A stretch of 64,000 nt of DNA, taken from positions 42,192 through 106,191 of the forward strand of contig NZ_AWFG01000010.1 in the NCBI RefSeq assembly GCF_000682695.1. The letters run 5' to 3'. How positions within the stretch are numbered: the first letter of the stretch is position 1; each line of letters opens with the position of its first letter. This DNA comes from Hyphomonas chukchiensis (GTDB lineage: Bacteria; Pseudomonadota; Alphaproteobacteria; Caulobacterales; Hyphomonadaceae). The notes beneath the pieces were generated by a model. The model saw only the letters and a program-made list of their open reading frames with translations, made no database searches and had not been told where the DNA came from. The position numbers and the translations under genes are program-made. Positions 1 to 8,535 of this stretch are shown here, in pieces.

Positions 1-40
1 GCCCCGATGATCGCGGAATTCATCCGGCAGGAATAGCGCT

Positions 41-388
41 TCAGCGCGCGTGGCGCGGACGGGGCGACGCGGGCGGTGGCGGGAGGATGGAACGCGCCGC
101 GGTCGGACCCACGGCGTTTATGCCAGCGCCGATGGCTGGCATCGTCGGCATGTCGAGTGGGACGACCTCCGTTTCGGACTCCAGCCGGTGCTCGGCGCGT
201 ATTGCGCGGCGATAGACCACGAAAGCCAGAACGGCGAGGCCGACAACCGAGATGGCCAGCGCGATGTTCACGATTGTCTGAGGGGTGTGGAGTTCCGCGA
301 GGAGGGTCCAGACGGCGGTGAGGTCGACTATGGCCGTGATCTCCATGATGAGGAGCGTCATGACCAGGGCTTTCAGGAAGCGGCCCAT
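41..388 (-). CDS. Small two-TM membrane protein, unknown
   Basis: About 115 aa. Two hydrophobic stretches near residues 7-30 and 38-60 are followed by a polar tail that ends in a proline and arginine-rich segment. I do not recognise a family. The open frame extends to a TTG at 418, but the ATG at 388 is preferred because it puts the first membrane helix near the N-terminus. No strong ribosome-binding site is visible at either. It lies in the same orientation as the TerC gene upstream of it, about 95 bp away, and may share its transcript. Confidence 0.55.
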   Translation of the reverse strand: MGRFLKALVMTLLIMEITAIVDLTAVWTLLAELHTPQTIVNIALAISVVGLAVLAFVVYRRAIRAEHRLESETEVVPLDMPTMPAIGAGINAVGPTAARSILPPPPASPRPRHAR

Positions 389-482
389 GAGATGTGTTGT
401 CCATGAAAACACCAGCAAGCGCTGGCACAGATGACATTATCTGCTTCTGCCGAATGGCCCGCAAGATGGATTTCTCAGATGC

Positions 483-1175
483 CTAGTGAATCGCCGCGCA
501 GGCCGCCGGGACATGCGCGCCGAGCATGGGGAGGCCCTCGGTGCAAAGCTCAAGCCCGCCCTGCCACATCATGTGCAGCGCGACATAGACGATGATGCCA
601 AGGCCGACAAAGGCGATCCAGCGATGCTTGCCGAGTATGCGCGCGATGAATGATGAGGCGAGCCCCATCAGCAGGATCGACAGCGTGAGGCCGAAGACCA
701 GCACCCAGGGGTGTTCGCGCGCGGCACCGGCGACGCCAAGCACATTGTCGAGCGACATGGACACGTCGGCGAGAATGATCTGCATGACGGCGGCGCGCAG
801 GGACTTGGCAGGCTTTTGCCCGGCAATGGTGCCATCGCCGTCAAGGTCTTGCCCCGCAAGGGCTTCGGCCGCGTCATGGGCGGCGTGTTCCTGCAGCTCG
901 CGCCACATCTTCCACGCGACCCAGAGGAGCAGGACACCGCCGGCAAAGAGGAGGCCAACGATCAGCAGCAGCTCGGCCGCGATCAGCGCGAACAGGATGC
1001 GCAGCACGGTGGCGGCGATGATGCCGATGAGGATGGCCTTGGCGCGCTGGTGCTTTGGCAGGCCAGCTGCCGCCATGCCGATGACCACGGCATTGTCGCC
1101 CGCCAGGACGAGGTCAATTGCGATAACGGCGAAGAACGCCTGAATGAGTTCCGGCGTCAGGAAATCTGGCGTCAT
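483..1175 (-). CDS. TerC/YjbE-family integral membrane protein
   Basis: 230 aa with about seven hydrophobic segments. Two intramembrane acidic motifs typical of TerC proteins are visible: DLVLAGDNAVVIG near residues 21-33 and ADVSMSLDNVLGVAG near 136-150. Family members are linked to manganese or other divalent metal export, or to metal loading of secreted proteins. The actual substrate cannot be read from sequence. The cytoplasmic loop between the two halves carries a DLDGDG segment (residues 110-115) resembling the start of an EF-hand calcium loop. The start at 1175 is followed directly by the first helix. A small hairpin surrounds the ribosome-binding region. Confidence 0.85.
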   Translation of the reverse strand: MTPDFLTPELIQAFFAVIAIDLVLAGDNAVVIGMAAAGLPKHQRAKAILIGIIAATVLRILFALIAAELLLIVGLLFAGGVLLLWVAWKMWRELQEHAAHDAAEALAGQDLDGDGTIAGQKPAKSLRAAVMQIILADVSMSLDNVLGVAGAAREHPWVLVFGLTLSILLMGLASSFIARILGKHRWIAFVGLGIIVYVALHMMWQGGLELCTEGLPMLGAHVPAACAAIH

Positions 1176-1176
1176 G

Positions 1177-1192
1177 GGGGACCCTTATCCCC
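1177..1192 (-). promoter_or_regulatory. Hairpin around the terC ribosome-binding site
   Basis: Immediately before the ATG, the minus strand reads GGGGA-TAAGGG-TCCCC. This is a five-base-pair perfect stem with the Shine-Dalgarno-like AAGGG in the loop. It could modulate translation. It does not match the larger yybP-ykoY manganese riboswitch that controls some TerC genes, so it may only be a fortuitous stem. Confidence 0.3.
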
Positions 1193-1366
1193 GGAACGGG
1201 CCGGAGGATTGCTGCACCTTCAATATGGGAGGCGTCGCGCGGCGGGGCAATGGCACAGGTTCAGGCGCAGGTGTGGAGAATGCAGTTCGTGCAGGGGCAG
1301 CATGTATCGGAATGCGGGCGCGCGTCGGCAGGCGTAAACCCCATCCATGCCAATATGGAGACGGAC

Positions 1367-1876
1367 ATGAAAGACCTTGAGAGACTGGTTTACGGATTTG
1401 GCGACACACCGCACGGGCGGATCGTGGTGGCCCGGAGTGAGAGCGGCATCCGCGCGGTGCTGTTCGGCGCGGATAATGCGGCGCTGGCGGAAGACTTGGC
1501 GGCGCGCTTCCCGGACGCCGACCTTGTGCCGGCCGGGATGGGGATGGACCGGGCGATTGCGCAGGTCGTTGATGTCATGCTGGGCGAGGCGCCGGTGGGC
1601 GAGTTGGTGCTGGACCTTAAGGGCACCGCGTTTCAGCTGGCGGTGTGGGATGCCCTGCGCGCGATACAACCCGGCGACACGGCCTCCTACGCGGAAGTGG
1701 CGGCGGCCATCGGCAAGCCGGGCGCGGTGCGAGCGGTTGCGGCCGCCTGTGCAGCCAATCCGGTGGCGGTGATTGTGCCGTGCCACCGCGTGGTGCGGAG
1801 CGATGGGAGCCTGAGCGGCTATCGCTGGGGCGTCGAGCGCAAGCGGGCGCTGCTTGCCTGGGAGACGGCTGCGTGA
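1367..1876 (+). CDS. ogt: Methylated-DNA--protein-cysteine methyltransferase
   Basis: 169 aa. It accepts alkyl groups from O6-alkylguanine on its active-site cysteine, in a one-time suicide reaction. The signature PCHRVV is present with the cysteine at residue 139, followed by SGYRWG. The N-terminal part is the usual poorly conserved alpha/beta domain. The open frame extends upstream to 1250, but the ATG at 1367 is preferred because GGAG stands 6-9 bases before it. It is the first gene of a tight operon with an Oxygenase-NA protein and alkB, so the three form an alkylation-damage repair unit. There is no fused Ada regulatory domain. Confidence 0.9.
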   Translation: MKDLERLVYGFGDTPHGRIVVARSESGIRAVLFGADNAALAEDLAARFPDADLVPAGMGMDRAIAQVVDVMLGEAPVGELVLDLKGTAFQLAVWDALRAIQPGDTASYAEVAAAIGKPGAVRAVAAACAANPVAVIVPCHRVVRSDGSLSGYRWGVERKRALLAWETAA

Positions 1877-2565
1877 ATGTTGCGGCGATTGACTGGACCT
1901 CTGTTGAGGCAGGGCTGGATGCGACCGGCTTTGCCTCGCTGGGCGTATTGATCGAGGCGGATGCGCGGGCGGGCCTGATCGGTGCCTATGGTGAGAGCGA
2001 CCTCTACCGGAGCCATGTGCATATGGCGCGGCACGGGTTTGGGCGGGGCGAGTACAAGTATTTCCGCTATCCCCTGCCCGGCCCGATCGCAGCGCTGCGC
2101 GAGGCGCTCTATCCCGCCTGCGCAGACATCGCCAATCGCTGGGCCGAGCGGATGCGGACGGAGATGCGCTACCCACCAGATCATGCTGAGTTTATCGCGA
2201 CATGCCATGCAGCGGGACAGACGCGGCCGACGCCGCTGATGCTCTCCTATAAGTCCGGGGACTATAATTGCCTGCATCAGGACCTGTATGGCGGGATCGT
2301 TTTTCCGCTCCAGGTCGTTATCCTGTTGAGTGAAGCAGATGATTTTGACGGCGGTGAATTCGTGATGACCGAGCAGAGACCGAGGATGCAGTCGCGGCCG
2401 CACGTGGTGCCGCTGCGCGCTGGCGAAGCGGTCGTGTTTGCGGTCAACGAACGGCCCGTGAAAGGCGCGCGCGGCGAGTACCGCGTGAAGATGCGGCACG
2501 GTGTCAGCACGCTGACGCGGGGCGCGCGGTTTGCGACGGGCATTATCTTCCATGAGGCGACGTGA
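1873..2565 (+). CDS. 2OG-Fe(II) oxygenase, Oxygenase-NA (DNA damage) type
   Basis: 230 aa from a GTG start that overlaps the stop of the preceding gene (GTGA). The iron ligands of the double-stranded beta-helix fold are visible as HQD (His135, Asp137) and a distal His209, with arginines 216 and 219 placed to bind 2-oxoglutarate. This matches the prokaryotic family predicted to act oxidatively on damaged DNA, commonly found beside ada/alkB genes. Translational coupling on both sides supports a role in alkylation repair. The exact substrate is unknown. Confidence 0.8.
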   Translation: MNVAAIDWTSVEAGLDATGFASLGVLIEADARAGLIGAYGESDLYRSHVHMARHGFGRGEYKYFRYPLPGPIAALREALYPACADIANRWAERMRTEMRYPPDHAEFIATCHAAGQTRPTPLMLSYKSGDYNCLHQDLYGGIVFPLQVVILLSEADDFDGGEFVMTEQRPRMQSRPHVVPLRAGEAVVFAVNERPVKGARGEYRVKMRHGVSTLTRGARFATGIIFHEAT

Positions 2566-3200
2566 TGGCTGACCTGTTGAGCGATCTGAGGCCGGGCGAG
2601 GCGTGGCATGGCGAGGGCGTGCTGCACCTGCCGGGCTTTGCCGATGCGGCGGCGATGTGGGCCGCGCTGCAGCCTGTGCTGGCGGCGGCGCCGTTCCGCC
2701 ACCTCGTGACGCCGGGGGGCAAGACCATGTCGGTGTCGATGACGAATTGCGGACGGGTCGGCTGGGTGTCTGACAGGGCGGGTTATCGTTATCAGGCGGT
2801 TGACCCGCTGAGCGGGCGGCCCTGGCCGGACATGCCGGAGGCTTTGCGCGCTGTCGCGGTGCGGGCGGCGACGGCGTTCGGAGCGGCAGGTTTTGACCCG
2901 GATGCCTGCCTGATCAATTGCTATGAGGTGGGCGCGCGCCTCACGCCACATCAGGACCGGGACGAGCAGGACCTTGGCGAGCCGGTCGTGTCCGTATCGC
3001 TCGGCCTGCCGGGGCGATTCGTGATTGGCGGGACGGAACGGTCAGGGCCGAAGCAGACAGTGCTGCTGGAGCATGGCGATACGCTCGTATTCGGGCGCAG
3101 TGCGCGCCTTGCCTATCATGGCGTGCTGCCGGTGAAGGCCGGTGATCACCCGATGATGGGCGCAAGGCGCATCAGCCTGACGTTTCGCAAGGCGGGGTGA
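2565..3200 (+). CDS. alkB: Alkylated DNA repair dioxygenase AlkB
   Basis: 211 aa. It oxidatively removes N1-methyladenine and N3-methylcytosine lesions using Fe(II) and 2-oxoglutarate. The HQDRDE motif supplies His129 and Asp131, the distal ligand is His185, and the C-terminal RRISLTFR carries the 2-oxoglutarate-binding arginines. The ATG overlaps the preceding stop as TGATG, so it is translationally coupled to the Oxygenase-NA gene. The length is normal for bacterial AlkB. It is the last gene of the three-gene repair operon. Confidence 0.93.
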   Translation: MADLLSDLRPGEAWHGEGVLHLPGFADAAAMWAALQPVLAAAPFRHLVTPGGKTMSVSMTNCGRVGWVSDRAGYRYQAVDPLSGRPWPDMPEALRAVAVRAATAFGAAGFDPDACLINCYEVGARLTPHQDRDEQDLGEPVVSVSLGLPGRFVIGGTERSGPKQTVLLEHGDTLVFGRSARLAYHGVLPVKAGDHPMMGARRISLTFRKAG

Positions 3201-3258
3201 TTGCCTCGACAAAGCCCCTGCCCGCGTGTCACGCTGCAAAAAAACGAGGGAGAAGACG

Positions 3259-4299
3259 ATGCAAGTTGCCGCCTATGCCGCCAAGAGCCCGGAATCGCCG
3301 GTTGAGCCACTCGAGATCACCCGGCGCGACCTGCAGCCGAATGATGTGCTGATCGACATTACCTGGTGCGGGGTGTGCCACAGCGACATTCATACGGCAC
3401 GCAATGAATGGGGCCGGACGAAGTATCCCATCGTGCCCGGACACGAGATTATCGGAAAGGTCAGCGCGGTTGGCGCGGATGTGACCAAGCACAAGGTGGG
3501 CGACACGGTTGGCGTGGGCTGCCTTGTCGATGCCTGCCTCTCGTGTGGCGCCTGTCATGATGGCGACGAGCAATATTGCGAGAAAGGTTCGGTCGGCACA
3601 TATGGCGGCACCGAGCCGGTGATCGGCGGCGTGACGCAGGGCGGCTACTCGAAACAGATCCTCGTGCGCGACGAATTCGTGCTGAAGGTTTCAGACAAGC
3701 TCAATCCGGCGGAAGTGGCGCCCCTGCTGTGCGCAGGCATCACCAGCTGGTCGCCACTGAAACACTGGAACGTCAAAAAAGGCGACAAGGTCGGCGTGAT
3801 CGGGCTGGGCGGGCTTGGCCATATGGGCGTGAAGTTTGCCGTGGCGATGGGCTGCGAAGTGGTGATGATCACGACGTCGGAAGAGAAAGGCGCCGATGCC
3901 AAGCGGCTGGGCGCGCATGATGTTCTGGTGTCGACCGACCGGGAGGCGATGAAGGCGCAGCGGGGCAGTTTCGACTTCCTGCTGAACACCGTGCCGGTGA
4001 AGCACGACCTGAACCCCTACCTGATGCTGCTGGCGCGCAATGGCACGATGGTGATTGTCGGTGCGATCGAACCGCTGGAGCCGATGCATGGCGGCCTGCT
4101 GCTGAGCGGGCGCAAGCGCGTGGCGGGATCAGGCATTGGCGGCATCGCGGAGACGCAGGAGATGCTGGACTTCTGCGCCGAGCATGGCGTGACCAGCGAC
4201 GTGGAAGTGATCGCGATGAAGGATATCAACGCCGCCTATGACCGCGTGGTCAAAGGCGACGTGAAATACCGGTTCGTGATCGATATGGCGACGCTCTAG
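3259..4299 (+). CDS. Zinc-dependent NAD(P) alcohol dehydrogenase
   Basis: 346 aa medium-chain dehydrogenase of the cinnamyl-alcohol/YahK type, which interconverts aldehydes and alcohols. Catalytic zinc ligands are Cys37 and the GHE at residues 61-63. The structural zinc is held by Cys93, Cys96, Cys99 and Cys107. The Rossmann glycine motif GLGGLGHMG follows near residue 175. A strong GGGAG ribosome-binding site stands before the ATG at 3259, so the upstream in-frame extension is rejected. Its stop shares the CTAG palindrome with the convergent lpxR gene. Confidence 0.92.
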   Translation: MQVAAYAAKSPESPVEPLEITRRDLQPNDVLIDITWCGVCHSDIHTARNEWGRTKYPIVPGHEIIGKVSAVGADVTKHKVGDTVGVGCLVDACLSCGACHDGDEQYCEKGSVGTYGGTEPVIGGVTQGGYSKQILVRDEFVLKVSDKLNPAEVAPLLCAGITSWSPLKHWNVKKGDKVGVIGLGGLGHMGVKFAVAMGCEVVMITTSEEKGADAKRLGAHDVLVSTDREAMKAQRGSFDFLLNTVPVKHDLNPYLMLLARNGTMVIVGAIEPLEPMHGGLLLSGRKRVAGSGIGGIAETQEMLDFCAEHGVTSDVEVIAMKDINAAYDRVVKGDVKYRFVIDMATL

Positions 4300-5309
4300 C
4301 GGGCGACCGAGATGGAGAAGGCGCCAAAGCGCTGCGGCGTGATCTGGGCGTCGAATTCCTCGGTGCGGTTCACATAGGTGAAGGCGAACTGGACTTCGCG
4401 ATAGTGTATTGCGAGGCCGGCCTGCAGGTCGCCGACATAGGTCTTGCGATCATCGACGCGGGGGCTGTCGCGCCAGAGGTTGCCATCGAGGAACATGTCG
4501 CGGCCGACGGCGCGGCCAGCGACGCCCATGAAGAAATAGCCGCCCATCGGATTCTCGTCGGTGCCGGGGATGAATTCGCCCGCGCCTGACAGGGCGGGAC
4601 GGATGCGCGGCGGGCCGAAACTGGAATCGAGATCCCAGCCGATCCGCGCGGTCAGGCCGGAGGAGGCATAGGTGCGCACATTGCCGAGCGCACCGCCAAG
4701 GTCGAAGCCGAGATCGGTCTCGACGCCGAGCGGCAGCGTTGGCCCCGGAAGGCGGTAAAGGCGCTGGGCGATGATCTCGACGCCGGGCTCATCCTTCAGC
4801 TGGCTGGTCCAGCCCTGTGCCTCGGCAACGCCGATGATCCGGTGGAAATTGTTCTGGACGAACTCGCCGCCGGCCGAGGGACCGACAATGCCGAGATTGA
4901 CCTGCAGCGTGTCCTGCGTGTTGCCATTCGTGCCGACAATCGTGCCTGAAGCATAGAGCCAGCCGGCATAGGGCCGGTCTGTCGGGTCGGGCACGGCCAG
5001 CGTCTTGTCCTCGGGCGTGAAGATGACGTGGCTGAGGGCAAAGCCCTGGCGCAGCTCCTGGCGCTTCAGATCAAGGAAGGGAATGCGGTCGGCAACCCAT
5101 TCGAGCGCCGGAAAGATCTCGTCGGCACCGGATACGCGTTCGATGCGCAAACCGTTGGAATAGTTGCGATCGGTGCCGCCGCCGAACTTGTCATTCTCGA
5201 CGGTGAGCGAGACCACAGCGGGCTTCTTCACCTCCTGGGCATGAGCCAGAGGCGCAACAAAAAGGGCCGCGACAAGCGCGACCCGTGAACATGTGTGGGT
5301 CAACTTCAT
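4296..5309 (-). CDS. lpxR: Outer-membrane lipid A deacylase, LpxR family
   Basis: 337 aa with a signal peptide (cleavage after AHA, about residue 24) and a beta-barrel-like mature part. The N-terminal motif VENDKFGGGTDRNYSNG is the family hallmark and includes the Asn-Asp active-site pair. Known LpxR removes the 3'-acyloxyacyl group of lipid A in the outer membrane. A second, divergent copy lies directly upstream on the same strand, 17 bp away. Its stop overlaps that of the alcohol dehydrogenase within CTAG. Confidence 0.82.
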   Translation of the reverse strand: MKLTHTCSRVALVAALFVAPLAHAQEVKKPAVVSLTVENDKFGGGTDRNYSNGLRIERVSGADEIFPALEWVADRIPFLDLKRQELRQGFALSHVIFTPEDKTLAVPDPTDRPYAGWLYASGTIVGTNGNTQDTLQVNLGIVGPSAGGEFVQNNFHRIIGVAEAQGWTSQLKDEPGVEIIAQRLYRLPGPTLPLGVETDLGFDLGGALGNVRTYASSGLTARIGWDLDSSFGPPRIRPALSGAGEFIPGTDENPMGGYFFMGVAGRAVGRDMFLDGNLWRDSPRVDDRKTYVGDLQAGLAIHYREVQFAFTYVNRTEEFDAQITPQRFGAFSISVAR

Positions 5310-5326
5310 GACCGGTGAAATAGCAC

Positions 5327-6193
5327 CTATCGGCGCATCGTGAAACTTACACCTGCGAAATCTTCAGTGTTGCTGAAGCTGCCATTGCGATCGGAATATT
5401 TCACTTCGCGGCGGATATAGCTGAGCGAAAGCTCGCCCCCTGCCCGCTGGATCGATACGCCGGCCTGCATGTCGCCCACAGTGATCTGGTCTGTCAGGGA
5501 CATGTCGTTGAGATTGGGCGCGAAACTGGTCTTGCCGGCATCCCAGACGAGGGCTTCACCATCGGCCCCGGCGAAGATGTACCATCCCTGTGGCTGGCCG
5601 TTCTTGTCGAGGATGTTGAGGTCCCGACCGATCCGGACTTCACCACCGACGCGCTGGCTGAGCAGTTCGCCATCGTCGCGCACGGCAATACGCGGGGCCA
5701 CGCCCACGTCGAACTTGAGGCCTGTGACCGCGCTCGGCGCCGCGAAAGCGACTTCGGCGGCAATGTCTTTTTCAATCTGGGTTGGCGCGCCCATGCGAAG
5801 CTTGCTGCGCTCGGCCGCGAGGGCGACCAGCGCAGGGCTGCCTGTCCACGAAAGTTCCGGCAGGTCCGACGGGACAATGCCCGAAATCGAACCGAAGCTG
5901 GCGGCCGTCTGATTATTGAAATCTGCCACCGGGGCTGGCAGCGCGCCGAGGACTGTGCCCGAAAAATGCGCAGGCGCGCCATCGACGACATGAACCGACA
6001 CATCTGCGGCCGGATCGGCTTGAATATTCTGGGTTCCAAGCGCCGAAGGCACCGCCATGCTCATGCCAAGGCTTGGCGGCACGACCGGTTCGCTCCGGAC
6101 AAAATCATGCGGAGATGTAGACACACAGCCCTGGCAGGCCATCGTCATGACTGTTGATGCTATTGCGAATACCATACGCCTGACACCCTTCAT
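5327..6193 (-). CDS. LpxR-like C-terminal barrel protein, degenerate paralogue
   Basis: 288 aa. The last ~120 residues resemble the end of the downstream LpxR protein: GDMQAGVSIQ and a final FAGVSFTMRR correspond to GDLQAGLAIH and FGAFSISVAR. The Asn-Asp and DRNY motifs of the LpxR N-terminus are absent and are replaced by an unrelated low-complexity segment. The N-terminus has a signal sequence with cysteines at 20 and 23 but no perfect lipobox. It may be a non-catalytic outer-membrane partner or a recruited barrel. GAGGAT precedes the ATG. Confidence 0.6.
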   Translation of the reverse strand: MKGVRRMVFAIASTVMTMACQGCVSTSPHDFVRSEPVVPPSLGMSMAVPSALGTQNIQADPAADVSVHVVDGAPAHFSGTVLGALPAPVADFNNQTAASFGSISGIVPSDLPELSWTGSPALVALAAERSKLRMGAPTQIEKDIAAEVAFAAPSAVTGLKFDVGVAPRIAVRDDGELLSQRVGGEVRIGRDLNILDKNGQPQGWYIFAGADGEALVWDAGKTSFAPNLNDMSLTDQITVGDMQAGVSIQRAGGELSLSYIRREVKYSDRNGSFSNTEDFAGVSFTMRR

Positions 6194-6480
6194 GGCTAAT
6201 CCTCGTACGCTTGCGCTTGTAGAGAATTACACCTCACCTGACTTAATGTAGCATAAAGGACACAGGACCCCCAAATGCCTTTCGCCCGTAAAAGATTAAT
6301 TCTGTCCGATTGTACGCCTTCCTGCAGTTACGGTTCCACAACCCGCAATCTTTTCGTTTTTTCCCGCAAGAACCGCGCCATTTGGCCGGTTTATCTTCTT
6401 AATGCGTGTGAATTTTTGTGCGAATTGTGGCAACCTGGGAAGCAACTGCACGCATTTCAGCCAGCCAGACCGTCAACCGG
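6194..6480. other. AT-rich intergenic region
   Basis: The 350-bp gap between nrdA and the LpxR-like gene holds the nrdA terminator on its right side and, presumably, the promoter of the LpxR-like genes on its left. A TTAA-N7-TAAA sequence at 6243-6257 is one mismatch from a CtrA box. No coding region with a credible start is seen here. Confidence 0.5.
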
Positions 6481-6519
6481 AAAGCGAAAGGCGACCAGCC
6501 CGATTGGACTGACCGCCTT
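6481..6519 (-). terminator. Intrinsic terminator of nrdA
   Basis: On the minus strand, AAGGCGGTCAG pairs with CTGGTCGCCTT to form an 11-pair stem that includes two G-U pairs. The loop is ten bases and a T-rich TTTCGCTTT follows. It begins 27 bases after the nrdA stop. Confidence 0.7.
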
Positions 6520-6545
6520 GCTGTGAGTGAATTGTATGGCCCGGC

Positions 6546-8414
6546 CTACTGGCAGGCGAGGCACTCGTCATAATCGGTATTCGGCGTGTCGAGCGTCTGG
6601 CCTTCGACACGGTCGGAACCGGCAAAGGCGGCGCGCTGCACCGATTTGGAACGGCAGTAGTAAAGCGACTTCAGGCCGCGTTCCCATGCCGTCCAGTGGA
6701 GCATGTGCAGGTCCCACTTGGAGACGTCACCCTTGAGGAACAGGTTCAGCGACTGCGACTGGCAGATATAGGGCGTGCGGTCGGCCGCCAGCTCGATGAT
6801 CCAGCGCTGGTCGAGTTCGAAGGCCGTCTTGAAGACGTTCTTCTCGTGCTCGTCGAGGCATTCAAGGTGCTGGACCGAGCCCTCATGCTCGAGGATGGAC
6901 GTCCAGATCTCGTCACTGTTGAGCCCCTTTTGCTCGAGCAGGGTTTCGAGCTGCTGGTTCTTCACCGTGAACGAGCCCGACAGGGTCTTGTGCGTGTAGA
7001 CGTTGGCCGGGATCGGCTCGATGCCTGCGGATGTGCCGCCGCAGATGATCGAGATCGACGCGGTTGGCGCCACGGCGAGCTTGTGGCTGAAGCGGGCCAT
7101 CATGCCGACATCGCGGGCATCCTCGCAGGGACCACGTTCCTTGGCGAGCTTGACCGAGGCGGCATCGGCGCCCTGGCGGATGTGCTTGAACATCTTCTCG
7201 TTCCACACCTTGGCCATCGCGCCTTCCATCGACACGTTCATTGACTGGAGGAAGGAGTGGAAGCCCATGAGGCCGAGGCCGACCGAGCGTTCGCGCTTGG
7301 CGGAATAGACGGCGCGGGCCATTTCCGGCGGGGCGCGCTCGATGAAGTCTTCGAGCACGTTGTCGAGGAAGCGGAAGATGTCTTCGAGGAAGCGCTCTTC
7401 CTTCGACCATTCCATGAACTTCTCGGCATTGACCGAGGAGAGGCAGCAGACCGCCGTACGGTCCTGTCCGCGATGGTCGACGCCGGTTGGCAACGTGATC
7501 TCGGAGCAGAGATTCGACTGGGTGACCTTGAGGCCGAGCTTGCGCTGGTGGGCAGGCATCGAGTTGTTCACGGTATCGGTGAACAGGAGGTAGGGCTCGC
7601 CGGTCTGCATGCGCAGCTCGAGGATTTTCTGCCAGAGCTTGCGGGCATTGATCGTGCGCAGGACTTCGCCCGATTTCGGGCTGACCAGACCATAGTCCTC
7701 ATCATTGCGGACGGCTTCCATGAAGTCGTCGGTGATATTGATCCCGTGGTGCAGGTTGAGGCTCTTGCGGTTGAAGTCGCCGGACGCCTTGCGGATTTCG
7801 AGGAATTCCTCGATTTCCGGGTGGTGCACGTCGATATAGCAGGCAGCCGAGCCGCGGCGCAGGGAGCCCTGGCTGATCGCGAGCGTCAGCGAATCCATCA
7901 CGCGGATGAAGGGAATGATGCCGGACGTCTGACCGTTCTGGCCGACCTTTTCACCGATGGAGCGGACATTGCCCCAATAGGTGCCGATGCCGCCGCCATT
8001 GGAGGCGAGCCAGACATTCTCGGTCCAGGTCTCGACGATATCGTCAAGCGAATCGCCGACCTGGTTGAGGAAGCAGGAAATCGGCAGGCCGCGCGCAGCG
8101 CCGCCATTCGAGAGAACCGGCGTCGACGGCATGAACCAGAGCTTGGACATGTAGTCGTAAAGGCGCTGGGCGTGCTCGGCATCGTCGGCGAAGGCCAGCG
8201 ACACGCGGGCGAACATGTCTTGATACGACTCACCGGGCAGCAGGTAGCGGTCGCGCAGGGTCGTCTTGCCGAACTCGGTCAGCAGGGCGTCGCGCGACGG
8301 ATCCGTCTGCACGGGCGCGCCTTCGACCACGCGCAAAACCGCCTCGGCACCGGCTTTCGGCTTGCCTTTACGGGGCGAATTTTTGGTCACAGACTTGGCC
8401 TCGGATGCAGACAT
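6546..8414 (-). CDS. nrdA: Class I ribonucleotide reductase large subunit
   Basis: 622 aa. It reduces ribonucleoside diphosphates to deoxyribonucleotides together with a radical-generating NrdB subunit. Visible landmarks are the substrate-site cysteine in PISCFLNQ, the NLCSE catalytic motif, APTASIS, and the C-terminal CLAC pair that receives electrons. The N-terminal ATP-cone found in longer NrdA proteins is missing, as is common in alphaproteobacteria. GGAGGG precedes the ATG. The upstream region carries an NrdR box and a CtrA-type site, and a terminator follows the gene. No nrdB lies next to it in this window. Confidence 0.95.
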   Translation of the reverse strand: MSASEAKSVTKNSPRKGKPKAGAEAVLRVVEGAPVQTDPSRDALLTEFGKTTLRDRYLLPGESYQDMFARVSLAFADDAEHAQRLYDYMSKLWFMPSTPVLSNGGAARGLPISCFLNQVGDSLDDIVETWTENVWLASNGGGIGTYWGNVRSIGEKVGQNGQTSGIIPFIRVMDSLTLAISQGSLRRGSAACYIDVHHPEIEEFLEIRKASGDFNRKSLNLHHGINITDDFMEAVRNDEDYGLVSPKSGEVLRTINARKLWQKILELRMQTGEPYLLFTDTVNNSMPAHQRKLGLKVTQSNLCSEITLPTGVDHRGQDRTAVCCLSSVNAEKFMEWSKEERFLEDIFRFLDNVLEDFIERAPPEMARAVYSAKRERSVGLGLMGFHSFLQSMNVSMEGAMAKVWNEKMFKHIRQGADAASVKLAKERGPCEDARDVGMMARFSHKLAVAPTASISIICGGTSAGIEPIPANVYTHKTLSGSFTVKNQQLETLLEQKGLNSDEIWTSILEHEGSVQHLECLDEHEKNVFKTAFELDQRWIIELAADRTPYICQSQSLNLFLKGDVSKWDLHMLHWTAWERGLKSLYYCRSKSVQRAAFAGSDRVEGQTLDTPNTDYDECLACQ

Positions 8415-8493
8415 GTGCAGCCCTCCAGTTTCGTTGTTAAATATAGGAACTGAAGCCCCCGGTTGCCAGATATGGCGCCCAACTTCTCTCCTG

Positions 8494-8509
8494 ACACTAC
8501 ATATAGTGT
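8494..8509. promoter_or_regulatory. NrdR box upstream of nrdA
   Basis: ACACTACATATAGTGT closely matches the NrdR consensus, a palindrome with ACAC and GTGT ends and an AT-rich centre. It lies 80 bp upstream of the nrdA start. NrdR represses ribonucleotide reductase genes when dATP/ATP is high. Confidence 0.85.
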
Positions 8510-8535
8510 CCGAAGGTTAACGGTCGGTCAACGGG

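Noticed and set aside
1176..1366. yybP-ykoY manganese riboswitch upstream of terC
   Set aside because: Only a short five-pair hairpin is visible. The conserved two-helix scaffold of that riboswitch could not be found by eye.
1645..1872. Upstream extension of the Oxygenase-NA frame through the methyltransferase gene
   Set aside because: The methyltransferase is in another frame with an intact PCHR motif, and the GTGA overlap gives the natural start.
7257..8453. 398-codon plus-strand frame antisense to nrdA
   Set aside because: nrdA on the other strand has complete catalytic motifs, and the antisense frame is compositionally typical of a shadow frame.
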